Source of the DNA: Mycobacterium sp. IS-1264 | GTDB taxonomy: Bacteria > Actinomycetota > Actinomycetes > Mycobacteriales > Mycobacteriaceae | Direction of reading: 5' to 3' | Length of the DNA stretch: 64,000 nucleotides | Assembly (NCBI RefSeq): GCF_001954195.1 | Contig: NZ_MBES01000005.1 | Location: 43,954 to 107,953, forward strand | In this document: positions 37,598 to 49,086 of the stretch, piece after piece | How positions within the stretch are numbered: position 1 is the stretch's first letter | Layout: every line of letters begins with the position of its first letter | Program-made: the position numbers and the translations under genes | The notes under the pieces: model-generated | The model's database searches: none | Told to the model about the DNA's origin: nothing | Seen by the model: only the letters and a program-made list of their open reading frames with translations

Positions 37598-38236
37598 GTG
37601 CTCGACCTCCTCCTGCCGCTGGAATGCGGCGGCTGCGGCGCGCCTGCGACCCGCTGGTGTGACGCGTGCGCCATCGAGCTGGCCGTCAAACCCGACGAAC
37701 CGCACCTCATCAACCCGCGCATCGACCCGCGGGCGCCGGTGTTCGCGCTCGGCCGCTACGCCGGCGCCCGGCGCCAGGCGATCCTCGCGCTGAAGGAGCA
37801 CGGGCGCGGCGACCTCGTCGCGCCGCTGGCCCGGGTGATGGCCATCGGGCTGCACCGGCTGCTGACGTGGGGAATGCTCGAGACGCCGTTGACGATCGTG
37901 CCCGCACCGACCCGGCGTTCCGCGGCGCGCCGGCGTGGCGGTGACCCGGTCGCCCGGCTGGCCGCCGCAGCGGTCGCCGCGCACCCGGACGTCCTCGTCG
38001 TGCCGGCCCTGCGGATGGCGGCGCTGGCCCGCGACTCGGTGGGCCTGCGTCCCGCCGCCCGCGAGCGCAACATCGCGGGCCGCGTCCTGCTGCGCGGGCG
38101 GCCCGGACTACAGCGCACCGAAGTCCTGATCGTCGACGACATCGTCACCACCGGCGCGACGGCACGCGAATCGGTGCGCGTCCTGCGGTCCGCCGGGGTC
38201 CGGGTGGCCGCGGTGCTGGCGATCGCGGCCGCCTGA
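37598..38236 (+). CDS. ComF-family phosphoribosyltransferase-like protein
   Basis: The 212-residue protein has an N-terminal zinc-finger-like set of cysteines (LECGGCG, WCDACA) and a type I phosphoribosyltransferase fold. The PRPP-binding motif is VLIVDDIVTTGATA. ComF proteins take part in DNA uptake in competent bacteria, while the role in mycobacteria is unknown. It begins with GTG at 37598, directly behind lpqB, and probably ends the mtrA operon. Confidence 0.9.
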   Translation: MLDLLLPLECGGCGAPATRWCDACAIELAVKPDEPHLINPRIDPRAPVFALGRYAGARRQAILALKEHGRGDLVAPLARVMAIGLHRLLTWGMLETPLTIVPAPTRRSAARRRGGDPVARLAAAAVAAHPDVLVVPALRMAALARDSVGLRPAARERNIAGRVLLRGRPGLQRTEVLIVDDIVTTGATARESVRVLRSAGVRVAAVLAIAAA

Positions 38237-38431
38237 CGCCGCGCCCCTCCCTGTGTCTCTCCCTGTGCGGCAGCCAAGAGGTTGTGAAGAACTCGCAACA
38301 GGTGAGCGAAATGGTGGCATCGCAAGGCGAACACGAGCTAACGTCGAGGACAACCTTCAGGAACTTACGAGGACCTACTGGTCTGACTCACCGGTCGCGA
38401 TTCTCAGGTTGATACGCCACTTGCGGAGGGG
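38237..38431. other. Long upstream region of hpf
   Basis: This stretch between the ComF-like gene and the small leader ORF holds no protein gene that I can support. It must contain the hpf promoter, because the upstream gene ends an operon. I see no reliable sigma-factor box. With the leader ORF, the hpf upstream region totals 334 bp. Confidence 0.5.
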
Positions 38432-38548
38432 GTGAGTATTCGACACCTTGCACCGGCGGGCTGCCTGCGGCGGCGATCTCTCTCAAGCCGTTCCCACCCC
38501 GTCGTTGCGTCTTCAAGAAAGCCGACACGCAGGGCGCGTGCGACGTGA
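38432..38548 (+). CDS. Possible 38-residue leader peptide before hpf
   Basis: A GTG preceded by the strong site GCGGAGGGGG opens a 38-codon frame (starts VSIRHLAPAGCLRRRS, ends RRARAT). It stops 22 bases before the hpf ATG. The peptide is Arg/Ser-rich without recognisable domains. It could be a regulatory upstream ORF or chance. The strong Shine-Dalgarno is the only support, compared with the weak one of hpf itself. Confidence 0.3.
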   Translation: MSIRHLAPAGCLRRRSLSSRSHPVVASSRKPTRRARAT

Positions 38549-38570
38549 AAAGAGAAACGAGTTGTCACGT

Positions 38571-39299
38571 ATGTCAAGGCTCACCGTGGATTCCGGTCAG
38601 ATTCTGGACCAACCGCCGGCAGAAACCGACGCGCAGGAACCGACAACGTCCGCCGAGGTCGTATTCAAGGGCCGCAACGTCGAGATTCCCGATCACTTCC
38701 GCGTCTATGTCTCGCAGAAACTCGCCCGCTTGGAACGGTTCGACAAGACCGTCTATCTGTTCGACGTCGAGCTCAAGCACGAACGCAACCGTCGCCAACG
38801 TAAATCCTGTCAGCGCGTGGAGGTCACCGCGCGGGGCCGCGGGCCGGTAGTCCGCGGCGAGGCCTGCGCCGACAGCTTCTATGCCGCGCTCGAGGCCGCG
38901 GTTGTCAGGCTGGAGAGCCGGCTGCGCCGCGGCAAGGATCGCCGCAAGGTGCACTACGGCGAAAAGACGCCCGTTTCCCTGGCCGAGGCCACCGCGGTGG
39001 CCCCGCCGCCGGAGAAGGCCCTCAACAACAAGCTCAACGGCAAGGCGTTCAACAACAGCCAGCCGGCGCCGCCGCACCAACACGAGCACAACGACCACGC
39101 CGAGCCCCATGGCCACGAGCCGGGCCGTGTCGTGCGCACGAAAGAGCATCAAGCCAAGCCGATGTCGGTCGACGATGCGCTCTACGAGATGGAACTCGTC
39201 GGCCACAACTTCTTTTTGTTCTACGACAAGGAGACCGAACGGCCATCCGTCGTCTACCGGCGACACGCCTACGATTACGGGCTGATCAGGCTCTCCTGA
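38571..39299 (+). CDS. hpf: Ribosome hibernation promoting factor, long form (MPY type)
   Basis: The long-form HPF (242 residues) dimerises or stabilises idle ribosomes. The N-terminal S30AE domain (about 32-130) includes [16 protein letters not shown] and the basic [20 protein letters not shown]. The C-terminal domain (about 185-242) has [24 protein letters not shown]. Between them is a histidine-rich linker (about 163-182; [20 protein letters not shown]). The orthologue is linked to zinc-dependent ribosome hibernation in M. smegmatis. The ATG at 38571 is preferred; a TTG nine bases upstream is in frame. Confidence 0.93.
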   Translation: MSRLTVDSGQILDQPPAETDAQEPTTSAEVVFKGRNVEIPDHFRVYVSQKLARLERFDKTVYLFDVELKHERNRRQRKSCQRVEVTARGRGPVVRGEACADSFYAALEAAVVRLESRLRRGKDRRKVHYGEKTPVSLAEATAVAPPPEKALNNKLNGKAFNNSQPAPPHQHEHNDHAEPHGHEPGRVVRTKEHQAKPMSVDDALYEMELVGHNFFLFYDKETERPSVVYRRHAYDYGLIRLS

Positions 39300-39393
39300 G
39301 GGTCGGCGGACATCACGGGGTTGTCACCTACCATGGGAGTCGCCTTATAGAAGACTCCTACCAACAGGGGAACATCCCAAAGGGGACAACACC

Positions 39394-42240
<2,847 letters not shown>

Positions 42241-42287
42241 ACGCGGCGACGCCGCAACGGTGACCGGTCGAGAAAGGGGCAAGTTTC

Positions 42288-43838
42288 ATGCCCTTCGGCG
42301 GAGCTGTGTCGCGGACGGAGGTTCTGGCGGCGCTATCGCTGGCGATCGACCTTGGGCTGGGGCAACCGATGGATCACATGCTGCGGTCGGCGGCGCTGGG
42401 CACCAGGCTCGGCGAGCGGCTTGGGCTCAGCGAGCGTGAGCGCGGGACTGTTTTCTACACGGGTCTAGTCATGTGGATCGGCTGTCATGCCGACTCGCAC
42501 GAATACACGCGGTGGTTCGGCGACGACATCGCGGTGCGACACGACAGCCACTTCATCGACTGGTCCGGTCCCACGTACCGGCGATTTCTGATGAGCAATC
42601 TGGGTCGTGGGTCGACGCTGCCCAAACGAGCCCAATTGGCGGCAAAACTTTTCGTCGATGCGCGCGGGAATCTCGGCGCGTTGGTGCGGTCCCATTGCCT
42701 GTCGGCCGCATTGCTCGCCGAGGAGATCGGCTTGGGCACGGACGTCTGCGAAGCCCTGCCCTACGCGTACGAACGGTGGGACGGCAGCGGTCTTCCCGCT
42801 CGCGCCGCCGGGCGCCAGATACCCGTGGCGATGCGGGTGGCGCAGGTTGCCGACATCGCCGAAGTGCACCATCGCGCTTACGGCGCGAAGGCCGCGATGG
42901 CCGAGGTTCGCCGCCGCAGCGGCAAACAGTTCGATCCGGACATCGTCGCGGTGTTCACTGCGGCCGCCGACGAACTGCTGCGCGAGAACGAAGATGTGTG
43001 GTCGACCGCTGCCGACTTGGCGCCGGACCCGGGGGAGGCGCTGAGTGAGGTCGTGCTAGACCGGCTCTTGCGCGCGATGGGTGACTTCGCGGACCTGAAA
43101 TGCCCCTTCACACTTGGTCATTCGCGTGCAGTCGCCGAGCTGGCAGAGAATGCCGCGAAATGTGCCGGGCTGCCGCAGGACCACATCGACGTTCTGCGCC
43201 GCGCAGGCTACGTTCACGATCTGGGCCGGATCGGTGTGTCCAACCGGGTGTGGGAAAAGCCGGGTGAGCTAACCCATGCCGAACGCGAGCGTGTGCATTT
43301 GCATCCGTATCTGACTGGCAGAATCTTGGCCCGGGTCGGCGGGCTGAAGGCTGTCCGGGAGGTCGCGGTGAACCACCACGAACGACTGGACGGGTCTGGT
43401 TATCCGAATGGTCTCCGGGGTGATGATCTCTCTGTCCGCGATCGGGTACTTGCTGCCGCCGAAAGCTATTGCGCCTCAATGGAGCCGCGACCGTATCGCG
43501 ATGCACTGGACGAGGCCGACGCGGCCAGGCAACTGCGAAGTGAAGCGGCCCGCGGCCGGCTGGACGGCGAAGCGGTTGAAGCCGTTTTGGAGGCGGCGGG
43601 CCACCGGCCCTCGCGCAGAGCCCCCAGGCTATCGGGATTGACCCGGCGCGAGGCCGAGGTATTGCTCCATGTCGCACAGGGGCGATCCAACCGGGAGATC
43701 GCCTCGGCCCTTTGGATTTCCGAGAAGACTGTACGCAATCACGTTGAGCACATCTATGCCAAGATCGGGGTCTCGAACCGGATCGGGGCTAGCTTGTACG
43801 CGACACGGCACGGCCTTACCAGCAGCGCGCCCCACTAG
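42288..43838 (+). CDS. Twin HD-GYP-like protein with LuxR helix-turn-helix
   Basis: The 516-residue protein has an unusual order. The first HD-GYP-like half (about 10-230) is degenerate but keeps YERWDGSGLP. The second half (about 250-420) is canonical, with the HD pair in AGYVHDLGRIG (about 308) and HHERLDGSGYP (about 362). The last 70 residues are a LuxR/GerE helix-turn-helix (LTRREAEVLLHVAQGRSNRE, KTVRNHVEHIYAKIG). HD-GYP domains hydrolyse cyclic di-GMP, so an enzyme or sensor directly coupled to DNA binding is plausible. It converges with an ABC transporter gene. In M. tuberculosis a transporter gene (Rv3239c) occupies this place. Confidence 0.85.
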   Translation: MPFGGAVSRTEVLAALSLAIDLGLGQPMDHMLRSAALGTRLGERLGLSERERGTVFYTGLVMWIGCHADSHEYTRWFGDDIAVRHDSHFIDWSGPTYRRFLMSNLGRGSTLPKRAQLAAKLFVDARGNLGALVRSHCLSAALLAEEIGLGTDVCEALPYAYERWDGSGLPARAAGRQIPVAMRVAQVADIAEVHHRAYGAKAAMAEVRRRSGKQFDPDIVAVFTAAADELLRENEDVWSTAADLAPDPGEALSEVVLDRLLRAMGDFADLKCPFTLGHSRAVAELAENAAKCAGLPQDHIDVLRRAGYVHDLGRIGVSNRVWEKPGELTHAERERVHLHPYLTGRILARVGGLKAVREVAVNHHERLDGSGYPNGLRGDDLSVRDRVLAAAESYCASMEPRPYRDALDEADAARQLRSEAARGRLDGEAVEAVLEAAGHRPSRRAPRLSGLTRREAEVLLHVAQGRSNREIASALWISEKTVRNHVEHIYAKIGVSNRIGASLYATRHGLTSSAPH

Positions 43839-43862
43839 GACACGGTTTCCCGGGGAGCGCCG

Positions 43863-45605
43863 TCACCGCCGGGATTCGCCGGGCCGGGATCGCCGGTCGA
43901 GCACCCATGCGGTTGCCAGCGTGAGGGCTACAGCGAACGAGGCGAGCGCGATCAGACTGGCGGCGGTGCCTCCGTGGAAGGTGTCGCGGTAGGCGGACAT
44001 GGCCGGCAGCGTGGCGGTATAGCGGTCGAGGTTCAGGGCGCGCCCCAATGCGTCGAAGGCGTGGCGGTTGGATAGGACGAGGCTCATAAGGCGTCCCGGG
44101 GCGGCCATCTGGTCGACGGGAACGATGGCACCCCCGAACAGAACCTGGGGAAAACACAGCATCGGCAGGGCGAGCGCCGCCTGCGCCGCGTTGGAGACTG
44201 CGGCCGAGGCGAGCAGGCCCAGCGCCAGTGCCGAGGTCGCCTCGATCATGATGGTCGCGAATAGCGAGGCGTACACGTCCCATCCGACCGCGGGGAGCCG
44301 ACCGAGCGCGCGCAGCACAACCAGCAACACCGCGCTCACGCCCGCCAGAACCGGAAGCAGCGCAGTCACCTTCGATGCCACATAGGCGCCCACGCTGAGC
44401 CCGGCAAGGCGCTCGCGCCGAAACACGGCCATCTCTCCGACGATTTGGAGCAGGCCGTACGTCAGCCCGAAGAAGAAGCCATCGAACGCAATCCAGAACA
44501 CGATCTGGGCCGGCCCGACGTCGGCCGCGTTTCCCGGGTCGAACGCGCCGCGCTTGAACAGCGTGGCCATCATCGCCGTCACAAGCACCGGTGAGCCGAG
44601 CAGGATCGCAAGGGTCAGCCGGTTGCGACAGAGCACATCGAAATTGCGGCGGGTGAGCAGCCACCATTGCCGCGCCATGCCCGTGCGCTTGACGACGTCG
44701 GACCGGGTGGCGGGGACCGGTTGTCGAGCGAAGCTAGGCGGGGTTTTCGACCTCAGTCGGCTTTCGGCGAATCGCTCGGCCCAGATCTGCGGCGTGTGCT
44801 CGCCGGCTAGGCGCTCGTACACCTCCGCGAGGTTTTCCACGCCGAAGTAGCGCCGCGCCGCGGCCGGGCTGCCGGTGAAGGCCAAGTGGCCGTCGCGAGC
44901 CAGGAAGACCACCCGATCACACCGGTCGATACCGGCGGGCTCATGTGTTGTGAGAACGATGGTGACCCCGCGTTGGCTGAGCCGGCGCAGCAGGCGCATC
45001 ACGTCGGCCGCGGTTGCGGGATCGAGCCCGGAGGTGGGTTCGTCGAGGAAGAAAAGACGCGGCCGGGTCAGGAGCTCCACGGCGATGCTGGCCCGCTTGC
45101 GTTGACCGCCGGACAGCGCACGCACCGGCACCTCGGCGCGGTCAGCCAAGTCGAGGTCCTGCAGGGTTTCCTCCACGATCTCGTTCGCGCGGGCCGCACA
45201 TGTGCCCGCGGGCAGCCGTAGCAGCGCCGCGTAGCGCAGCGTGCGCCGCAGGGGCATCTCGAGGTGGATGATGTCGTCCTGGGGCACGTAGCCGACTCGG
45301 GAGTCGTCGCTGACGCGGGCACGGCGAGCGATGCCGTCGTGCCGAAGTTCCCCCGTGGAGGGTTGCTGCAGGCCCGCGAGGATCTCTAGCAAAGTGGTTT
45401 TTCCGGCCCCGCTGCCGCCGGCGATGGCGACCATTTCGCCAGGTCCCACCGAGAGCGACAGGCGGTGGAGAATCTGCCGCCTACCGATGCGCCGGCTGAC
45501 CTCGATTGCGTCGACCCGGCCGCCGCCCGGTGCCTTGGCTGCGTGATCTGATCGCTCAGTACCGAGGCGCTCGATAGTCGCCGCCTCACATGCCAAACCG
45601 GCCAT
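43863..45605 (-). CDS. ABCG-like ABC transporter, ATPase fused to permease
   Basis: The 580-residue half-transporter has the ATPase first: Walker A GGSGAGKTTLLEIL, signature ALSGGQRKRASIAVELL, Walker B LFFLDEPTSGLDP and the H-loop TTHEPAG. An ABC-2 permease with about six membrane segments follows (350-570). The order and the GQRKR signature match the ABCG/white type, often lipid or drug exporters. The ATG at 45605 follows GGAGG at a good distance, so longer upstream starts are rejected. The substrate is unknown. A palindrome lies 73 bp upstream. Confidence 0.88.
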   Translation of the reverse strand: MAGLACEAATIERLGTERSDHAAKAPGGGRVDAIEVSRRIGRRQILHRLSLSVGPGEMVAIAGGSGAGKTTLLEILAGLQQPSTGELRHDGIARRARVSDDSRVGYVPQDDIIHLEMPLRRTLRYAALLRLPAGTCAARANEIVEETLQDLDLADRAEVPVRALSGGQRKRASIAVELLTRPRLFFLDEPTSGLDPATAADVMRLLRRLSQRGVTIVLTTHEPAGIDRCDRVVFLARDGHLAFTGSPAAARRYFGVENLAEVYERLAGEHTPQIWAERFAESRLRSKTPPSFARQPVPATRSDVVKRTGMARQWWLLTRRNFDVLCRNRLTLAILLGSPVLVTAMMATLFKRGAFDPGNAADVGPAQIVFWIAFDGFFFGLTYGLLQIVGEMAVFRRERLAGLSVGAYVASKVTALLPVLAGVSAVLLVVLRALGRLPAVGWDVYASLFATIMIEATSALALGLLASAAVSNAAQAALALPMLCFPQVLFGGAIVPVDQMAAPGRLMSLVLSNRHAFDALGRALNLDRYTATLPAMSAYRDTFHGGTAASLIALASFAVALTLATAWVLDRRSRPGESRR

Positions 45606-45677
45606 GATCCGACCTCCGTGCCTTTCCGAAGTAGCTTTGTCATGGCCGATCATCAGCCCACCGCTTCCGCGGTCGCA

Positions 45678-45693
45678 TGAGGCATTTGCCTCA
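45678..45693. promoter_or_regulatory. Perfect palindrome in ABC transporter/methyltransferase spacer
   Basis: TGAGGCA-TT-TGCCTCA is a perfect 7-2-7 inverted repeat, 73 bp upstream of the ABC transporter start. A related copy, TGAGGCATCCGCCCCA, lies at 45798-45813 beside the methyltransferase gene. The pair could control both divergent genes. Confidence 0.55.
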
Positions 45694-45797
45694 AATCGCA
45701 ACGTCAGCGACGCCAGATGTATGCGCTGCAGCACGCGCCGGTGGACCCGGCGCGCGGCTAGAGATCCGGCCGAAATCGTGCCTACCCCGGCGGAAAA

Positions 45798-45813
45798 TGA
45801 GGCATCCGCCCCA
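45798..45813. promoter_or_regulatory. Second, degenerate copy of the TGAGGCA palindrome
   Basis: TGAGGCA is followed by TCCGCCCCA, matching the first arm of the upstream palindrome exactly and the second arm in five of seven positions. It lies 35 bp before the preferred methyltransferase start, a repressor-like position. Confidence 0.45.
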
Positions 45814-45848
45814 TGTTCAAAACCACCGTCGAGGCGCACAATCAGCGA

Positions 45849-46616
45849 ATGAAGCGATTGTTGATAGTCGGCTACGGCGCCGTGGCTTACCTGCTATTTC
45901 TTGGGGCATTCCTGTACCTCGTTGCTTTCGTGGGCAACTTCTGGGTCCCGCGAACCGTGGACCACGGGATCTCCGCGCCCATCGGCCAGGCGGTCCTGAT
46001 CAACCTGCTGCTGGTCGCCGCGTTCGGCGTCCAGCACAGCGTCATGGCGCGGCCGGGGTTCAAGGCATGGTGGACACGAGTCGTGCCGTCGACGATTGAG
46101 CGCAGCACCTACGTGGTGCTGTCCAGCGCCGTGCTGGTGCTGCTGTACTGGCAATGGCGCACGATGCCGACCGTCATCTGGGACGTGTGGCAGCCGGTCG
46201 GGCGCACGGCGCTGTGGGCGTTGTTCTGGCTCGGATGGGCGATCGCGCTGGCCGCGACCTTCATGGTCAGCCACTTCGACCTGTTCGGCCTGCGCCAGGT
46301 GTATCTGGCTTGGCAGGGAAAACCCTACACGCACATAGGTTTTCACGCTCGATGGCTGTACAAGTTGGTGCGTCACCCGCTCATGCTGGGCTTCTTCATC
46401 GCCTTCTGGGCGACGCCCACGATGACGGCCGGGCACCTGCTCTTCTCGATCGCGATGACGGGGTACATCCTGATCGCCACGCAGCTGGAGGAGCACGACC
46501 TGATCGGCGCGCTGGGCGACGAATACCGTGACTACCGTCGTCGGGTGCCGATGGTGCTGCCGTGGCCTCGCCCGCACACGACTCCGCACCCCACCGAGGC
46601 GGCGCCCCAGGGTTAA
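45849..46616 (+). CDS. mddA: Methanethiol S-methyltransferase MddA-like membrane protein
   Basis: The 255-residue protein has about five membrane segments. Its C-terminal half is of the isoprenylcysteine methyltransferase/NnrU type: HIGFHARWLYKLVRHPLMLGFF and ATQLEEHDLIGALGDEYRDYRRRVP, which bind SAM. The orthologue Rv3238c belongs to the MddA group that methylates methanethiol to dimethylsulfide. ATG at 45849 is preferred because an earlier ATG (45813) overlaps the operator-like repeat and adds a non-conserved tail. Activity here is inferred from family. Confidence 0.75.
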   Translation: MKRLLIVGYGAVAYLLFLGAFLYLVAFVGNFWVPRTVDHGISAPIGQAVLINLLLVAAFGVQHSVMARPGFKAWWTRVVPSTIERSTYVVLSSAVLVLLYWQWRTMPTVIWDVWQPVGRTALWALFWLGWAIALAATFMVSHFDLFGLRQVYLAWQGKPYTHIGFHARWLYKLVRHPLMLGFFIAFWATPTMTAGHLLFSIAMTGYILIATQLEEHDLIGALGDEYRDYRRRVPMVLPWPRPHTTPHPTEAAPQG

Positions 46617-46675
46617 ACCTGAGTTTGGCCGGTACCGCTTCTCTTGGGGCGGTGTTTCGCCGAGGATTGACTCCT

Positions 46676-47158
46676 ATGGATGTCAAGGAGGTCTTGCTGC
46701 CGGGCGTCGGTCTCCGATACGAATTCGTGAGCCATACCGGGGACCGGATCGGCATCGTCGCGCGGCGCGGCGGTGACTTCGACGTCGTCGTGTACGGCCC
46801 CGACGATCCGGACCAGGCCCGCCCGGTGTTCCGGCTCACCGACGAAGAGGCCGAGGCCGTGGCGCAGATTCTCGGCGCACCGCGCATCGCCGAGCGCTTC
46901 ACCGAACTGACCCGCGAAGTGCCGGGACTCGAAGCGGGCCAAGTCCACATCCGGCCGGGCGGTACGTTCGTGGACCGGCCACTGGGGGAGACCCGTGCCC
47001 GCACCCGGACCGGCGCGTCGATCGTGGCGATCGTGCGCGACGACGACGTGCTCGCCTCGCCGGGCCCGGCGGAGACGCTGCGGGCGGGCGACGTCCTGAT
47101 CGTGATCGGCACCGAGGAAGGCATCGCCGGGGTCGAACAGATCGTCGACAAGGGCTGA
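46676..47158 (+). CDS. KhtT-like TrkA-C regulatory subunit
   Basis: This cytosolic protein of 160 residues has an N-terminal part (VLLPGVGLRYEFVSHTGDRIGIVARRGG region) and a C-terminal RCK_C/TrkA_C domain (about 75-158). Its end, RAGDVLIVIGTEEGIAGVEQIV, is typical of ligand-gated ion-transport subunits. It lies 4 bp before the antiporter gene, matching KhtT-KhtU pairs in which the small subunit gates a CPA2 antiporter. The ATG at 46676 gives the same length as Rv3237c. Confidence 0.88.
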   Translation: MDVKEVLLPGVGLRYEFVSHTGDRIGIVARRGGDFDVVVYGPDDPDQARPVFRLTDEEAEAVAQILGAPRIAERFTELTREVPGLEAGQVHIRPGGTFVDRPLGETRARTRTGASIVAIVRDDDVLASPGPAETLRAGDVLIVIGTEEGIAGVEQIVDKG

Positions 47159-47162
47159 GCCA

Positions 47163-48314
47163 GTGCAGGTTTCGGGGGCGCTGCTATTTCAGCTGGGCGC
47201 CCTCCTGACCGCGCTCGCGGTGCTGGGCACCGTCGCGCGCCGGTTCGCGTTGTCCCCCATACCGCTTTATTTGGTGGCGGGTCTCTCCCTGGGTAAGGGC
47301 GGCATCTGGCCCGTGGCCGCCGCGGGTGGGTTCATCACGACCGCCGCGCCCATCGGCATCGTCCTGCTGTTGCTGACGCTGGGCCTGGAATTCTCGGCGA
47401 CCGAATTCGCCAGCAGCCTGCGCCACCATTTGCCGTCGGCCGCCGTCGACGTGGTGCTCAACGCCGCGCCCGGCGCGGTCGCCGGCTGGCTGCTGGGCCT
47501 GGACGGCGTCGCGATCCTGGCGTTGGCCGGAGTCACCTACATCTCCTCGTCGGGTGTCATCGCCCGGGTGCTGGAAGACCTGCGCCGGCTCGGCAACCGC
47601 GAGACGCCGGCCGTGCTGTCGGTATTGGTGCTCGAGGATTTCGCGATGGCCGCCTACCTGCCGCTGTTCGCGGTATTGGCGTCCGGGGGCACCTGGCTCG
47701 AGGCGCTCGCCGGCATGATCGCGGCGGTCGTCGCCCTGATTTTGGCCTTCGTCGCGTCGTATCACTGGGGACATCACGTCGGCCGGCTGGTGGCACACGC
47801 CGATTCCGAGCAACTGCTGCTGCGGGTGCTGGGGGTCACGCTGATGGTCGCCGCCCTGGCCGAGTCGCTGCACGCCTCGGCGGCCGTGGGCGCGTTCCTG
47901 GTGGGCCTCACGCTGACCGGGGAGACCGCGGACCGGGCGCGCCAGGTGCTGGGTCCCCTGCGCGATTTGTTCGCCGCGATCTTCTTCCTGGCGATCGGTC
48001 TGTCGGTGGACCCGCACGAGTTGCTTCCGATGCTTCCGGTGGCCGTTGCCCTGGCCGCCGTCACCGCCGCGACGAAGGTGGCCACCGGGGTCTTCGCGGC
48101 CCGCCGCGACGGTGTGGCGCGCCGTGGGCAGTTGCGGGCCGGCACGGCGCTCATCGCCCGCGGCGAATTCTCCCTTGTCATCATCGGGTTGGTCGGCACA
48201 TCGGTGCCCGGCGTGGCCGCGTTGGCGACGTCGTATGTCTTCGTCATGGCGATCGCGGGTCCGGTGTTGGCTCGCTTCGCCGGCGGCCCGGCGCCGGAGC
48301 GTGCAGCGCAGTAG
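47163..48314 (+). CDS. CPA2-family cation/proton antiporter (KhtU-like)
   Basis: The 383-residue membrane protein has about 12 hydrophobic segments and the CPA2 pattern: SPIPLYLVAGLSLGKGG, LLLTLGLEFSATEF, and ARGEFSLVIIGLVG near the end. LEDFAMAAYLPLF carries the acidic residue of the ion site region. It lacks its own C-terminal RCK domain, which is supplied by the preceding gene. K+/H+ exchange is likely; the ion cannot be fixed from sequence. It starts with GTG at 47163. Confidence 0.9.
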   Translation: MQVSGALLFQLGALLTALAVLGTVARRFALSPIPLYLVAGLSLGKGGIWPVAAAGGFITTAAPIGIVLLLLTLGLEFSATEFASSLRHHLPSAAVDVVLNAAPGAVAGWLLGLDGVAILALAGVTYISSSGVIARVLEDLRRLGNRETPAVLSVLVLEDFAMAAYLPLFAVLASGGTWLEALAGMIAAVVALILAFVASYHWGHHVGRLVAHADSEQLLLRVLGVTLMVAALAESLHASAAVGAFLVGLTLTGETADRARQVLGPLRDLFAAIFFLAIGLSVDPHELLPMLPVAVALAAVTAATKVATGVFAARRDGVARRGQLRAGTALIARGEFSLVIIGLVGTSVPGVAALATSYVFVMAIAGPVLARFAGGPAPERAAQ

Positions 48315-48326
48315 CGCCCGCAGGAG

Positions 48327-48851
48327 TCAACCGATGTGCAGGGCGACGAGCAGCCATCGCGCACCCGCGATCTGTTCGACGCGGCAGGCGATGGCGTGCA
48401 TGCGGTCACCGCGGCTGTAGCAGCCGAAGACCTCGGCCGCGGTCGCGGGGTGTCCGACCGGTTGAAGCCGCATCCGGCGCAGTACCGCCGCACCCTTTTG
48501 GGCGGCCGGGGCGCGGCGGACCGATTCCACCGAGTCGACCAGGCTCGGTGCCAGCAGGGGCCGCAGCTGGGCCGGCGGCCGGCGCCGGTCGATGACTTCC
48601 AGCACTCGGCGCAGCGCGGCGTCGGCGAAGATCGCCGCCTGACGCATCGACGGGGAGAGCACCTGCGCCGCCTCGGGTTGGCCGCGGGGCCGCCCGCCGT
48701 GGGCCCGGCCCGGTGCGCGCCCGGCCCGGCGCGGCGTCGCCTGCCGGGAGTCATCGACCGGCGACGGGCGGCACAGGGTCACATTTCGCGGCCCGAGTCG
48801 TTCGGGCTCGTATTCGACGACGGGCGTGACGGCGAAGGGACTGGTGGTCAA
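48327..48851 (-). CDS. Rv3235-like Ala/Arg/Pro-rich protein (DUF6459)
   Basis: The 174-residue protein has a disordered Arg/Pro-rich N-terminal half and a conserved C-terminal domain: MHAIACRVEQIAGARWLLVALHIG. That domain resembles the Rv3235 family and proteins linked to SecA accessory contexts in actinobacteria. A TTG at 48851 is the most upstream start with homology, so the true start is uncertain. It converges with the antiporter gene, 12 bp away. The function is unknown. Confidence 0.7.
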   Translation of the reverse strand: MTTSPFAVTPVVEYEPERLGPRNVTLCRPSPVDDSRQATPRRAGRAPGRAHGGRPRGQPEAAQVLSPSMRQAAIFADAALRRVLEVIDRRRPPAQLRPLLAPSLVDSVESVRRAPAAQKGAAVLRRMRLQPVGHPATAAEVFGCYSRGDRMHAIACRVEQIAGARWLLVALHIG

Positions 48852-49086
48852 CGGGCACTCTCCAACTCACACGAACGGGTCGTCCGATGCGGACGCGGGG
48901 GAGCCTGCTGGAGAGTGGCAGACGGTTGTTGCTAGGCCTGTTTTTAAGGCGCTAGTCGCCATCGCGCAATTCGGTCTCCCACATACCCGTGCACTGCCGC
49001 GCCCGGCTCGGGCGATTACGGTGGTCGGGGACATGGCACACCAGCGAGGCGCACGAAGGAATTGAGGGCGAATTGACAAGGAGCAC

